Origin: Neofusicoccum parvum
Taxonomy: Eukaryota > Ascomycota > Dothideomycetes > Botryosphaeriales > Botryosphaeriaceae
Assembly: GCA_020912385.1 (NCBI GenBank)
Contig: CP087210.1
Location: forward strand, 310,001 to 374,000
Direction: 5' to 3'
Length of the DNA: 64,000 nucleotides
Shown: piece by piece, positions 32,765 through 45,156 of the stretch
Numbering within the stretch: position 1 is the first letter of the stretch
How the letters are laid out: every line of letters starts with the position of its first letter
The notes under the pieces: model-generated
The model's input: only the letters and a program-made list of their open reading frames with translations
The model's database searches: none
What the model was told of the DNA's origin: nothing
Program-made: the position numbers and the translations under genes

Positions 32765-35439
32765 CTAAGCTCCACCCTTCTTGCGGCGCTCTTCGGCACG
32801 AGCCTGCCGGGCGGCCTTGACAAGAGGCGCAAGAGTAGCGAGAGGCTCAGCCGTCTGAATGAACGGGTGCTAAAGTAGATGTTAGCAAACAGTTGGGGAC
32901 TTGTTGAAACCTTGCAGAACTTACAGTGAGCAGGTCGTGTGCGCTCGCACGCTTATCAGGATCAACCTTTAGCGCGAAAGCCAGGAAATCCTTGAACACA
33001 GGTGTGAGGTTGTGCTCCTCCTTGATCGTAGGAGTGCCGTTTGTCGCAATGAGCCAGAGAGCACGGAGAGGAGACTCGTTTAGGTACGGCGGCTCTCCCT
33101 CAATCATCTCAATGGCCATGATGCCTAGCGACCAGATGTCGACCTTGCGGCCGTACTCCTTCCGAGTAACAACCTCCGGAGCCATCCAGTAGGGTGTGCC
33201 AACCATTGTTGTCCGCTTCCGCTCCGACTCGTTGATCTGAGCACAAAAACCAAAATCGGTGAGCTTGATGTTACCCTCCAACGAAAGGAGAATGTTGTCC
33301 GACTTGATATCGCGGTGGATTACGCCCTTCGAGTGAAGGTGTTGAAGGCCGCAAAGAACCTGTCGCTGTTAGTAAAAGCCTGGAAACCCGCCGGTGGAAT
33401 ACCCTACCTCACGGGACACCGCCGCAATCTGGCCCTCGCTCATGATGTTGAACGTCACAACATCCGTCAATGAGCCACCCTCCATGTACTCCATCACGAC
33501 CCAGAGATCGCCCTTCACCAAGAACGAATCCATGAAGTTGACAATGTTGCGATGCTTGGATTCACGCATGACTAGAATCTCGTTAATGATCAGGTCCTTC
33601 TTTGGTTGCTGGTCCAGGTTCATCTGCTTAATGGCAACGCAGCGGTTGGTTCCGACCTGGTACGCGGTGAAGACACCTCCTGAAGCACCCTGGCCGATCT
33701 TGGTCAGATTCCGGTACATCTTCGTCGGGTCCTGAGGGTTGCAGATCGCATTGAGTCTCTCAATGATATCGCTGGGCTGAGCGCTTGCACGCTGTCGTCT
33801 CTGGCCGGGGCGACCACCCGGCGGCGCGGGTCCCATGCGCGGTGCTTGTGCCGGAGCAGGAACATTGTTCGGATCAGTTGCTTGAGCAAACTGCTGCTGC
33901 GGGTTTGGCGATTGGTAGGGGTGCTGTTGGTAGTGCCGCTGGCTCCGAGTGCGTTCGATCTGTGCTTGCTGGCGGGCGATTGACTGCTGGGCCTGGAGCA
34001 TTGCCTGCTCCTGCTGAGCCTGGTACTGCTGGGTGGAACCTTGCGTTGGGGGCGGGCCATAGTTGGCAGGGCCTGCATCAGTGGTGGTGTTCGAGCGACT
34101 GGGTTGACCGGCGGGCTTAGCATAATCACTTTCATTGGTAGCTGGAGGGGCATACGCGAGAGAGGAGTGATCTTCGGGAACACGCTCCATTCCGGCGGGC
34201 GCGGGTGGCGCGGGGCGGAGCGGCATGACCTTGGGCTGCTGCTGAGCCTGAGGCGGCCGGGGCGCCGGACGGTGCGGAACCATTTCGCCATTGATCTGAG
34301 GCGACGGAGCCTGTGTCGAGGCATGGCCTGGGCGAGGAATGGGCGGCGGCGCACGAGGATTCTCGAATGAATCTTCGGCATTGCGGGGGAATCGAGGGCT
34401 AACGGGAGGGCTCATCAGCGGCGTCATGCCGCCTTGCTGGGGCGTTGCTTGGTTGTTGCTCGGCTGGGCATGGCCCAGCTTGTCCCAGATGTGCTCGTCG
34501 GCGCGGCCGCCCTGGCTTTCCTGGAAGAAGTTGACGACTTCGACGAGAGCCTCGGGGTGCTGTGTTTGGTCCTGCTCGGTGATGCCGTTCGCCTTGAGGA
34601 TGTTCTGCCATTCTCGCGGCAATCCCTGCGACAGACGTGTCAGCTCGGCTGCGCGACGCGCGCGCTTTGAGGAGCAAGCTGCGCTGTTTATGCATGAGCA
34701 GGCGACTTACCGTGAACTCGCCAGTGTCGTTGTCGATCGACACATGGGTGACGTGGAGCGGGTTGGTTGGGGTGCTGATGGTGGGCCGGCGCGGCGAGCC
34801 CACGAGGCCGCTCACGAAGCTGCTGAAGCCGGTCTTGGTCTTCTTGAGGGCGTCGGGGCGGGTGAGCTTGGACGACTTGACCTCGCCCGAGAAGCGCTTG
34901 TGGTGGCCGTCGTCGGACTTGGGCGGGGTGATGGTCTCCATCTTGCGACCCAGCGCTGCGAAGCTGGCCGACTGTCTGAGGCGCGGGGTGAAGAAGCGGG
35001 CATCCGCTGTGTGGGAGTGGGCGGGGGGCGACGGGCGCGCGGGCGAGTGCGAGGCCTTCTTCTTGCTCAGGCTGATAGCGTTGATGTTCTGGTACAGGCC
35101 CTGGGCGTCAAACGGCGACCCAATGAGCTCCTGGGAGCTCTTCTCGGTGACGGAGCGGCGAGCCTGGCGCTGCTGGTGGGCGTACTGGCTGTCGTCGACG
35201 GCGCTGTGCTGGCGCTCGAGCGACGAGCTGGACGACGACGGGAAGTCGCCCGTGGGGGAGCGCTGGTGGCCCTGGCCGAGCGAGTGGAAGTGCGGGTAGG
35301 TCGGGGCGGAGGGGGCGCGGCGCAGCGAGCGGTGCGCGTTGTAGGCGACGGGCGGAGGAGCCTTCTTGGTCAGGCGGCGGTGCTCGCGATGGTGGTGGTG
35401 CTGCTGCTGCGAGCTGGTGCTGGACGGGAGGTGCTCCAT
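32765..35439 (-). CDS. ste20: p21-activated kinase, Ste20/PakA type
   Basis: Four exons: 35439-34711, 34625-33408, 33359-32925 and 32869-32765. Introns of 48-85 bases all fall between codons. The product has 828 residues. A disordered basic N-terminus leads to a Cdc42/Rac-binding CRIB motif ([20 protein letters not shown], about 221-240), continued by [12 protein letters not shown] Pro/Gln-rich linker follows, then the kinase domain (about 546-800): [42 protein letters not shown] and [23 protein letters not shown]. The end LAPLVKAAR matches Ste20 rather than Cla4, and no PH domain is present, which also excludes Cla4. It should phosphorylate Ser/Thr targets downstream of Cdc42 in polarity and MAP-kinase signalling. 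All catalytic residues are present. Confidence 0.93.
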
Positions 35440-38400
35440 GGCGGATGGCGGGCGCCGGGCCGGTGTCCTTTCTTTGACGGGCAGGCTGCTCGCGAGCGCC
35501 GTTTGCCAGGGCTCAGGCTGACGGTTCCAGGGCGCCGGGGAGCGTTACCTCGAACTTGCAGCGGCGCGGATGCGGGCAATATACAGGCAAGCACAGGAGC
35601 AGCAGCAGAGGGCGCACCCGAGGCGTCTTTGGTGATAGTCGCTCACAAACGCCCGAAGATGGAGACGTCCGCACGACCAGCCCACGGGCTACCCTACCAC
35701 CCACGCACGGAGCCCCAAAACGCGTCAAGGTCAAGCACTCGGCGGCCCTGGCCCAGCACCGGGGCACCGCTGCCTCGGGCACTCAGTCTATTTCCAGCGC
35801 AGGCGGGCAGCGCGCGGGCGCGGGCGCGAGCGCAACGCGGGCATTATTCACTGGGCGCAGGCTGTTGCTGTTTATACCCAGCGGCCAGCTGCGCCCCCTG
35901 CGCGCAACGCTGCCAGCCGCTCGACTGCAGCGCGGGCGGCGGCACAACGACAGGCGGCCGGCGCCAGCACTGCCTGCCCGCCCGTGGCCCGGCGCTCTCC
36001 TCTGGGCCCGCGCCCGCGCCAGAGCCCGCGCCAGCGCCAGCACCAGCTCGCCGCCCGCGCAACCCTGTGCGGGCCTCTGGCAGGCGTTTCAGACGGCGCT
36101 CCCTAATCTCTGGCGGGCCATGAAACCGCGGCAAGGATGGCCCGTCATCACGAGTGGTGATGGTGTCGGCTGCATGAGCGTTGCACCCCAGCCCGACGCG
36201 CGCGAGTAATGGCCCGGCCAAAAAGGAGAGCGCGGCGGGTAAACGCCCAAGGGCCGCCCGCTCGCCGCCCGCGCTGCTGGCTGCCAATACTGCGCGCCTG
36301 TGTCTGGGGCGCGCAGCAGCAAGCTGGGGGTGCGGCGGAAACCAGATTGCTGCCCACGTGTGTGCGGCCAGAGGATCCTGGGATCACCGCCCAGCGCCGG
36401 CTCCAGCCATTCCCATCCATGGAGCGCTCGGTCGCCGCGGCGCGATCGGATCGACACCTTCTTTTGCCCACCCTCGTCCATAAGGTTCAGCGTCCACCGA
36501 CGCCTGATGTGCGCGCCGCCCTGATCGTCGCCCGCCGCCGCTGCTCGCGGACCCGCCCTCATATTTCCGCACCAGGCGCAGAGCCCCATCCTCCAAGCCA
36601 GGACGCCCGCAAGGCCGGAACTGACAGCCTCAGCGTCCTGAAATAATCTGCAGCCTCGTCTGGATGCGGCAGCATCACACAAGAAATTTGACGGGAAGCG
36701 CATCCCTGCCGCTCGATCTCGACCGGGCGGCCCCATGAGAGCCCGCGGCAGTCCCCTCCGAGCGATCGGACCACACGCCCAACTCGTCGTCTGGAGAGTG
36801 GCCGGACACGCAAGAAAAAGCCCTGCGAGCCCTGCGTGCCCTGCAACAAGCGAGATGAGCCATGATCAGCCACCGCCCAGCCTGCCAGGAAGCTGCCGTT
36901 GGCGGCCCGGCGGCATCGAGACCAAGAGCCGCTCGCTGGGCCTCCAATGTCGACCTCGCTGCGCAGACAGTCTTCCTTCGCATCCTCACTGCCGACTCGG
37001 CTCGCAACCGAGACGCAGCCGCTGATGGCCGCCTGGCCGTCTGCAGCACCCGCAGCCAACCAACCGCCCCATTGCGCCGGCTGGCTTTGGACGAGCAGGC
37101 AAGCAGCCTGTCTAAGACAGCCGGAGTCGCGTCCTCCATGCTGAGTCCCTGGACGCGTTCCCAAGCCACCAACTGGGTCTTCCTTGCCTCCAACGCACGT
37201 CATCTCGTCTGATGCACAACATTGTGGTTTCCACCGCCAGCCTACGCATGAAGATCCTCTTATCAAACCGAAAGAGAGGGCGCAGAAAGCCGCGCTGGCC
37301 AAGCGGACCAGCCCCCAGCTGGACACATGCCATTTCGAACCGTTGGCGGCACGGTCCGAACCATGCAGCGCCGTCGACGCTGGGGGTCCATCACCTGGGG
37401 ATCATCAGGCAGGTTGCGGCCCAACCTACCATGATCAACATGGCTACGATTAGATGCCTGGCCACGGCATCCAAGATTGGCTGACGCAGTGCCCCTCATA
37501 CCCCTCACTCTTTACGTCAGTGTCCGTTGGCCCAAGACCTGTTTTCTGTTATCTCAAATCATGGGCATTTGCCTTCAATTGCGGTGTGGCATGTTGCCCA
37601 TAACTTGGACGCCAACTAAGCTTGCGGTTTTACTTTTTTCCCCACAGTCTCTCTGTACTTCGCCATGTCTGCCCGAGCTTACGATTCCTGGTGACACAGA
37701 AGACTCATTGAACAGCCCGTTTCTCTGTGGGCCGCGGCTACAGCTGCATTGACAACTAGCGGTGTTGACGCATTAACTGCACATCATTCCTGCAGACCCA
37801 AAGGTGTCAGACCACGGCGCGTGGTTTTGCAATGCTTTTCGCGCCAGGTCTCGGAATTGGACATGCAGCACGCCAGCCCCATCCCCTCCTCCTGAAACGG
37901 CGTATGCAGGAACAAGCAAGCCACATTCTGCGAGCAATTGCGGCGTCAGCTTTTAGTACGATGGAGTACAATAGGCAGCAGAAAGCAGCGGCTCATGCAT
38001 TGTGCGTCGCTCCCGAGCCACGCTGCCTCGTTGCTTTCCCATGGCTCTCCCAGGAACGCCAAGCTTATTCTGCTATTCCTATGCAGACGGCCACTGCCGG
38101 TCTCAGCGATTCTGGACTTACAAGGCTTGACGTATAGTCGGCGCTGCCAGCGGCCTCTCACTTCACTTGTAGCGCTGCGGATGGCGAATACGCACGTACA
38201 CGCCGGACGGCGATGATCGACGCTCGCTTATCGTCACCGAGCTCCTGGTCGTCCACCCCTACCGGGCCCAGAATGATCTGTTGGGTCATTGAGGCGCTCT
38301 TGGAAATGCGCACGATCTTCACCGCTTTCACGCATCGGCACAGGCGCCTACCCTTCCCCATTGCAGGAAAAAGCCCAGGCGCACTGCACTCGCCATTCGC

Positions 38401-41400
38401 TAGGCGTCGCACGCAGACGCCGTCATCACCAACGGCGGCGCCCGGGGATGCGGGGAGGGGGGTCCGCGCAACGGACTGCCCCGCGTCCCCGCCGCTAACC
38501 ACGTTAGGGTACCGCGCATGGAGAGCGAGCCAGCGAGAAGAACGGCACGCTCTCGTTGTGGCGACGCTGTAGCACGCCTGCGTGTTCTTCGGGTTCTCGC
38601 GCGTACAGATGGGGCCCATGCCCCGGGTGGAGGAGAGACACCTCATCATGCAGTCTCAATCACATTCTCCCGGGGACGTCGTCTTGTTCTGACACCTCAC
38701 GCCTTGTCACCCCGCCGCTAGCCTGGTGTGCAACACATTCCACCGCAGAACCGTACCTGCAGCCTCTGTCCACATTGATCGGAGAAGCACGATCGTACGA
38801 ACGGTCCTGGAAGGCCAGCGCATCGCTCCGAACCCGAGTGAAGAGGCGCAGGCGGCGCAGCAAGGCAGCATTAGCTCCCCGGAGAGAAGGCTGAAGGAAT
38901 CACAAGGCAAGTCGAACATGCACGTGGTGGCACAAGACGTTGAATTTGGGTTTCTCCCGCCTTTATTTTTGGAACATTCTTGAGTTGCTTGGCCTTCTGT
39001 CGTCTAGTTTGTCCTCTTTCTTTAGCCTCTTTTGGGGCAGAATGTGGTCTTTTGTGGCTGAGTAACCTGGGTGTTGGACGCACAAGATCTCTCGATCGCC
39101 CGCGCACTTACAAATCTTCTCGCGGTTTTGTCAGGGCGGGCTTGTGGGAGGCAGTATCCCTCTTGGGAGGAATATCGGCAAACAAATAAACACTGCCGTC
39201 ATAGGCATGGCATGCCGTGGCATGCTTGGCTGTCTCAGTGACCATTCGAGCCAGTGTGGAATTTGTCTCCAAATCAAATAGGACACTTGCTCTGTAAGCT
39301 GCCGCTTAGAATAGACCGACCTACATGGCAAGCAGGTACTAATGACTATTGGTCGGTCCTCTATTAGGCTGCAGCACCATCGGTCTACCAATTCTTCACA
39401 TAGACCAGCATGGGCTATGTACTTGAGATTCACTTGGGTACATCCGCAGCATGCACGTGCTTGCTTCAAAACACATTTGCAGAAATATAATTCTGAAGCA
39501 CAGATATTGAACATCTTAACGTGCAAATACACAAATCCTGACGGACTCGGAAGTAGTTCCCCATCTAGTACTCATATTATACACATTGTGATGGATTGTG
39601 AAAGCAAACCAAAGTCGCTTGGCTCACTGTTCTCTCCGGCGCCGGTCCAAGGTGGAAGAGTATAGACTAATCAGTCCTAAACGTTGCAGAGTCAACGCTC
39701 CATCATTTGGACTTAATGATCCTTGCAAAACGTAAACAGTACTGATATCACTCCGCATTCAAATGACGATAATACTCACTACATTCTCTCGTCGCCGCTT
39801 ATCGCCGGCATAAATGCCTCACCATACCTTGAAAAGCAAGTTCAACCTGTCATCGCCTTCACCTGAATTAAACAGTGTTAATGTACACGTACATAAAAAT
39901 TCACATGCTGCTTCGGCTGCGCCACCGCATGAACGGAACATGCTGCCGCCGAGCAACTCTCCCAAACCGGACAACGGCTTCACCAAAGCTCCGGTTCCAA
40001 GATGTGTAGCAAAGCTGCGGACCGAACCCCGGCCCAACCAAACAGCCTTGCAGTTTTTTGTGATCTTTTACTTTCGACCCGCAAACCCGCGCTGAAGCAA
40101 GGCGGCAGAACCAGTGACATCACCAGCCCCTTCTGGCACTGACGAAATGATAAGTCCGTTGGGGTTGGAAGGACAAGTCTGCCTTGCGAGGAGGTGGCGG
40201 TGATGGGGTTTACGTAGCAGTCATGATTGGGCGTGTTTCAGGCGCACCTTGTGGCTGGTATATTACGCCGCAGCCTTGTCCACACGTGAGCGGAACAGTG
40301 TACGCCTGCGGGTCCATCAGGGTCCGATGCCAGTTGCATAACCGAACACCACCCATGTGACCTGGGTATTGCTTCTGGCGGCTTTTCCGCGAGAGATTTG
40401 CGAACGGAGAGAAGACTGCTTTTCCGCCGCCGGGATACTCGGAACGTCCTTAGTCTATATCTCATTCACTTAATATCGACGAAAAAACGCCACGCCTAGA
40501 CATCGTCGTTCCGAACACCGTTCAGGCCACCAAAAGATCGGCAAGACATCGTCCGAGATGGCAATAAGTGCACGACCGCTATACGTAGGATGTCTCGCCG
40601 ATTAGAACGGTGGCGAAGCGAGCGGAAGACTTACAATGCCCGTACTTAACGAGCTCTGATGATGATTCGCGCGGTGGCTGTGATTAGACAGAGAAAAAGC
40701 GATCGGCGGGGACGAGTGTCGTCGACAGATTATGATTGTTGAATGTGCGCCGGTCCGAATCAGGGAAGTTGTGAACGGCGACCCTTGTTCCCTGTCGCTG
40801 CGGCCGTCCTGCTCATGTCGGGCCCTCCGCCCAGATGACAAGCGAGGGGACGAACGCGGTAGTTCTGACGCACGAGAGAAGGAAACCCTAAACCCCGGAC
40901 TCGATGCCAAGAGGAAAGTACTTTGGGGGCAATAAGAATTGCAGCCAATCACCATGTTGTGTTGTGGGGCATCGTCCTGAACCAGAGCTCTATAGAGCGC
41001 GACGTTCGAACATACCCAATATGCAGGATTCCGTAAAGGGACTAGCCCGGCCACCTTGCATGTTCGAACGTGGGAAGCTGAAGAGGCAGTGTTCGGAAGA
41101 CGCTGCGATCATATTGAGGCACTGTTTGCACTGCTTTTTCGCCGGGGTGGTGTGTTTGAGGCTGTGTAAAAACGCGGGTCGACAAAAGGAGGAATACTCG
41201 GTGGATTGAAACTTTGAACGTCTGAAATCCAGAAGGAGCTGCCAATGTCTTGTGGACGTCTTGTAGGATCTCTGTGATCCCGGGAGAGAAGATACCGCTA
41301 TTGATAGCCTGGTGCCACCGCCGGATACCTTCTCTATTTCAACAATTGGCCCAGCCAATATGGCTGTGTTGTGACGTACCTAAGGACGCGATTAACTTTG

Positions 41401-42598
41401 ATCAATCTTCCGGCTGCCCTTCCAATTCCTGAGACAGAATCGTTACCTTGCCTCGAAATTTCGCAAATTTGTCTCTCCAATCGCCCAGGGCTTTGAGATA
41501 CACCGAAGCATAGTCGTTCAAGAACCTGAACACACCCATTGACAGCTCCTGCGAGAGATGCTCATCAGTATTTGTAGACAGTGATGGCAAGTTTGCATAA
41601 TGATTCTGACCATCATTATGCCGGCCCGAATATTGAAAACGGGACAGCGAGGCGGGGGAGGGGGCATGGCTAAAGGGAGGACGTAGAGAAGCAGTCTCGT
41701 GGTTCTTTTCGACAATAAGACGCCCAGAACACAGCTTGAAGAATTGTTCTCCAACTATTCAGCACTTCATGTGTCGTTCATGAGATTACGATGTTGAGGT
41801 TCAAGAGTCAGACATGCGGTTCCTTGACAATGGCACTCCTGGAGGCGCAGGGCTCTGATCATATGACAGCATGTCAGAGTAGTCAGGTGGCCCAGAAGGG
41901 AACCGCATTTTCCAAGTTTTCTAGCCATTCTAGACCATTAAACGTGCGCCCAGGATTTCATTATTGCTGAGTTTGATCACCCGTTGGCACAGTTTTGATG
42001 CTTCCTATGTTGATGAAGGCGCCCGTCCTATCTCACAAACCTTTCGGATTAATATCTTGCATTATTGTAGCATAATTGGCCTCTTTAATATCGCTCAGCA
42101 GACATGGGCATAGCGTGTTGAAAGTCTTGGCTCTTCTTCAACGAATATTATTAGCAATTTAGCAAACACTGTTCGAAAAACCGCAGAGTCACGATGACTT
42201 TGGGGGTCCTGCACGATATGTCTCAGTATATACGGACCCATTGAACACCAGAACATCTTCCTGTTTCAAGCTATTTGGTGAACTGTGTAGAATTCCTCGA
42301 ATGTGCTAATCATCTCGATTCATGGAGCCCGAATGAAACGCGACAGATGCTTGAAAGAATATCTGCGTGTCTCTTCCAAGGTGTTTACTTCTTTGATTAA
42401 AGTGCAAACAGCTTCTCTTACGGACCATCGGCAGTGAAGGAGTTGAGGTGGTGAGAATCGACATTGACGATAGCGATAGGCACGAACGATGGTGTTGATC
42501 GACTCCACGTGGGTCCCGTCGGCCAATCCCTGCATGGCGTCATTCCGGGCCCTGGCGGCAGGCAGGCGGGGCATCAGAATTTCTGAAGCTCACCATTC
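35440..42598. other. 7.2-kb stretch without a supported intact gene
   Basis: This separates two divergent genes, the PAK kinase (minus) and MTA phosphorylase (plus). The first 3 kb is GC-rich and has long but incoherent open readings on all frames; from 39 kb it becomes AT-richer. Only the small possible gene remnant at 41400-41640 stands out. No tRNA, mobile element or tandem repeat was recognised. Confidence 0.5.
41400..41640 (-). pseudogene. Possible gene remnant, unknown family
   Basis: A minus-strand segment reads like the inside of a protein: SLSTNTDEHLSQELSMGVFR, then LNDYASVYLKALGDWRDKFA. It has no start codon with flanking exons and ends at a stop near 41402, with a possible GTAACG donor just before. 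A second protein-like stretch lies downstream around 41330-41215 in another frame. It may be a decayed gene; no family was recognised. Confidence 0.25.
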
Positions 42599-43792
42599 AT
42601 GCCAGCCCAACTCCGCCCTCAACTCCGCCGCACCCTCAACCCTCTGCGCCTCAATCGCTCCGTGTTCCTGCCCTCCAAGCGCATCATGGCCAACGTCGCG
42701 ACCTCCTACACGGGTAATGCCCTTCCCACCCCGCGCCCGCGCAAGATTCTGCGCCTCGAGGTCCCGCCGTCGCGCTGACACCTCTGCCCTCCGCCAGACC
42801 CCGTCCACATCGCCGTCATCGGCGGCACCGGGCTGCAGTCGCTGCCGAACTTCACGCACGCGGCGACGCTCAACGTCAGCACGCCATGGGGGGCGCCGTC
42901 GTCGCCCATCTCGATCCTGCACCATCCGTCGCCTTCGACGGGCGAGAACATCGCGGTAGCCTTCCTGTCGCGGCACGGGCTGAACCACGAGCTGGCGCCG
43001 CACGAGGTGCCCAACCGCGCCAACATCGCGGCGCTGCGCAGCCTGGGCGTGCGCACCGTCATCGCCTTCAGCGCCGTGGGCAGCCTGCAGGAGGAGGTGC
43101 GGCCGCGCGACTTCGTGGTGCCGGACCAGATCATCGACCGCACCAAGGGCGTGCGGCCGTTCACCTTCTTCGAGGGCGGCATGGTCGGCCACGTCGGCTT
43201 CGGCGACCCGTTCGACGCCGGCATCGCCCAGGTCGTGCGCCAGTGCGGCCACAGCCTGGAGGGCGAGGGTGTGACGCTGCACGACCGCGGCACGCTTATC
43301 TGCATGGGTACGTACACACGTGCGGCTGCCGGCTGCGTGTTCCCTGTGCGCCCGCGAGGTTGGCTTTGAGTGCTGACGCCGTCTGTGTCCGCAGAGGGCC
43401 CCCAGTTCTCCACCCGCGCCGAGTCGAACCTGTACCGCAGCTGGGGCGGCACCGTCATCAACATGTCGGCCCTGCCTGAAGCCAAGCTGGCCCGCGAGGC
43501 CGAGATCGCGTACCAGATGATTTGCATGGCCACCGATTATGACTGCTGGCATACGACTGAGGACGTCAACGTTGAGATGGTCATGGGCCACATGAAGGCC
43601 AACAGCGAGAACGCCCGCCGCTTCATTGGCGCCGTGCTGGATGCCCTGAGCGCTCAGGAGCACAGTGATCTCGTTCTGGCGAAGCATCTTGAGCAACAGT
43701 CGAAGTTCTCGGGTAGCATCACCAAGCCCGAGGGCCGGAAGCCGGAGGCGGTTGAGAAGCTGAGCTGGTTGTTCCCGGGATACTTCAGCTAG
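42599..43792 (+). CDS. MEU1: S-methyl-5'-thioadenosine phosphorylase
   Basis: Exons 42599-42713, 42798-43307 and 43395-43792 (introns 84 and 87 bases, GT..AG, phases kept) give 340 residues. It splits methylthioadenosine with phosphate into adenine and methylthioribose-1-phosphate, the first step of methionine salvage. Family marks: AVIGGTGL (phosphate loop), FLSRHG, PHEVPNRANI, FSAVGSLQEEVRPRDFVVPDQIIDRT, EGPQFSTRAES and NMSALPEAKLARE, with the ATDYDCWH stretch of MTAPs. The protein is complete. The first ATG adds an Arg-rich stretch (MPAQLRPQLRRTLNPLRL) before a second in-frame ATG at 42686 (GCATCATGG), where most relatives start. Either start, or both, may be used. Confidence 0.95.
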
Positions 43793-45150
43793 ACTTAGAA
43801 AAAAGTGTTGTTTGGTAAGTTTTCTGTTCGCGTCTAAGCATATCGACTTGGGAATGAAAATTCCTTTTTCATAGAATATAGAGCTTCTGGTATACGAATA
43901 TCCAAGGTGAGCGTCCGCTTGGTCTTTTTGCACGATACTCGCTGACTTAAAGTCAAGCCGTTTCAACACGTCTTGTTGCTTTAGTTCAATTGATGGCATT
44001 CAAAAAGAAATTACCGTTCTGTGTCTGATGGAAATGACTATCTTTGCCTCTATTGCATTTTCGGCGATGATGCAAACTTACCGTCCTGCTGGAAATGAAG
44101 CCACTTAAATTTACTCAACTCCATGCAAGTCTGACATGTAAGTCTGACATACATCTAAAAACCGCCAGGCAGGCCGGAGTCGTTTGTTCCCAAACCGGGA
44201 AATCGAAAGGCGTTCGGATCAATTATCGCAGCCATGCAGCGCCATGTCCTGGGTGGCGGGCGTGATCCGGGCTTGGACACGCCAGACTTGCAGAACTTCG
44301 AACGTAGGAAAAAAAGCCTCTTCACCCTATCGCAAGCCTCACCCCCGCCTCATCCTAGATGTGGCGGCAAAGTTTCACGGTCTGGTTGCCGAGCATCTTG
44401 AAGCTGACGACCAAATGGACCATCGGTGAACAAGCATTGAGCGCACCATCTTCATCTTTACACCCCGTTCCATGGACCCGGGGTCAACCACCAGAAACGG
44501 CCTTTCCAACGGCTTGCGCCATCACGTACGCGCGTTGAGTGACGACTGTGGCTGTACGTCGGCCAGCCCCTAAACAGGCCACGGAACGGCAGAGGCTGAG
44601 TTAAGGTTAATCCTTCCCGCGGTCACCTCCACTGATGTCCATTATTTCTGGGCCAAATCTGTTGTACAACATCCGCCGATCCTTCGTTCCTGCTATCATT
44701 TCAGTGGGACATGTATAAGAATCCGACGCGTCCGGCACGGGTTCCACCAACCAGGTCTCAGATTGTGGAGAAAACGGAGTCCGCGGACCCGCAGCATACA
44801 TATGCGCGCTCGTACCCCCTTGTTCGCACTCCTTCTAGGCACGCATCCCAAGCTTCTTAGCTGGAGCTGTGAAGAGATGGAAGACGGTGTCGGTGACGGT
44901 CTCGTGCTGTTTCGTATGCATGTCTCGATGCCAGCTACGGCAGTCAAGGATCACAGTTCCGGCATGTGTGCAGACCGGAGCTCGGGGTCATGGATCATCG
45001 TTCCTTCAGCCCATCCGAGCAAAGCAAAAAGAGAATGGGTATAAAAACGGTTTCGCAGAGCAGTAGAATCTCGCCGCACTCCCAACAACACACGTTCTCA
45101 TCCGCTCGTTCGCAATCCCTTCCGCCACGAACACCCACACACCCGCCACG
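43793..45150. other. Intergenic, no gene seen
   Basis: AT-richer sequence after the MTA phosphorylase stop, then the former promoter of the monooxygenase pseudogene. Short open readings on both strands look random. The repeated string AAGTCTGACAT near 44130 is too short to classify. Confidence 0.5.
45040..45047 (+). promoter_or_regulatory. TATA box of the monooxygenase pseudogene
   Basis: TATAAAAA lies about 110-140 bases before the first recognisable codons of the FAD monooxygenase remnant, a fitting distance for its former promoter. Confidence 0.55.
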
Positions 45151-45156
45151 CCGTCA

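Noticed and set aside
32765..35439. Cla4-type PAK kinase
   Set aside because: No PH domain precedes the CRIB motif, and the activation-loop and C-terminal sequences ([18 protein letters not shown]) match Ste20.
42590..43999. 469-codon minus-strand frame over MTA phosphorylase
   Set aside because: It is the complement of a well-supported three-exon gene on the plus strand. The minus-strand reading has no family motifs.
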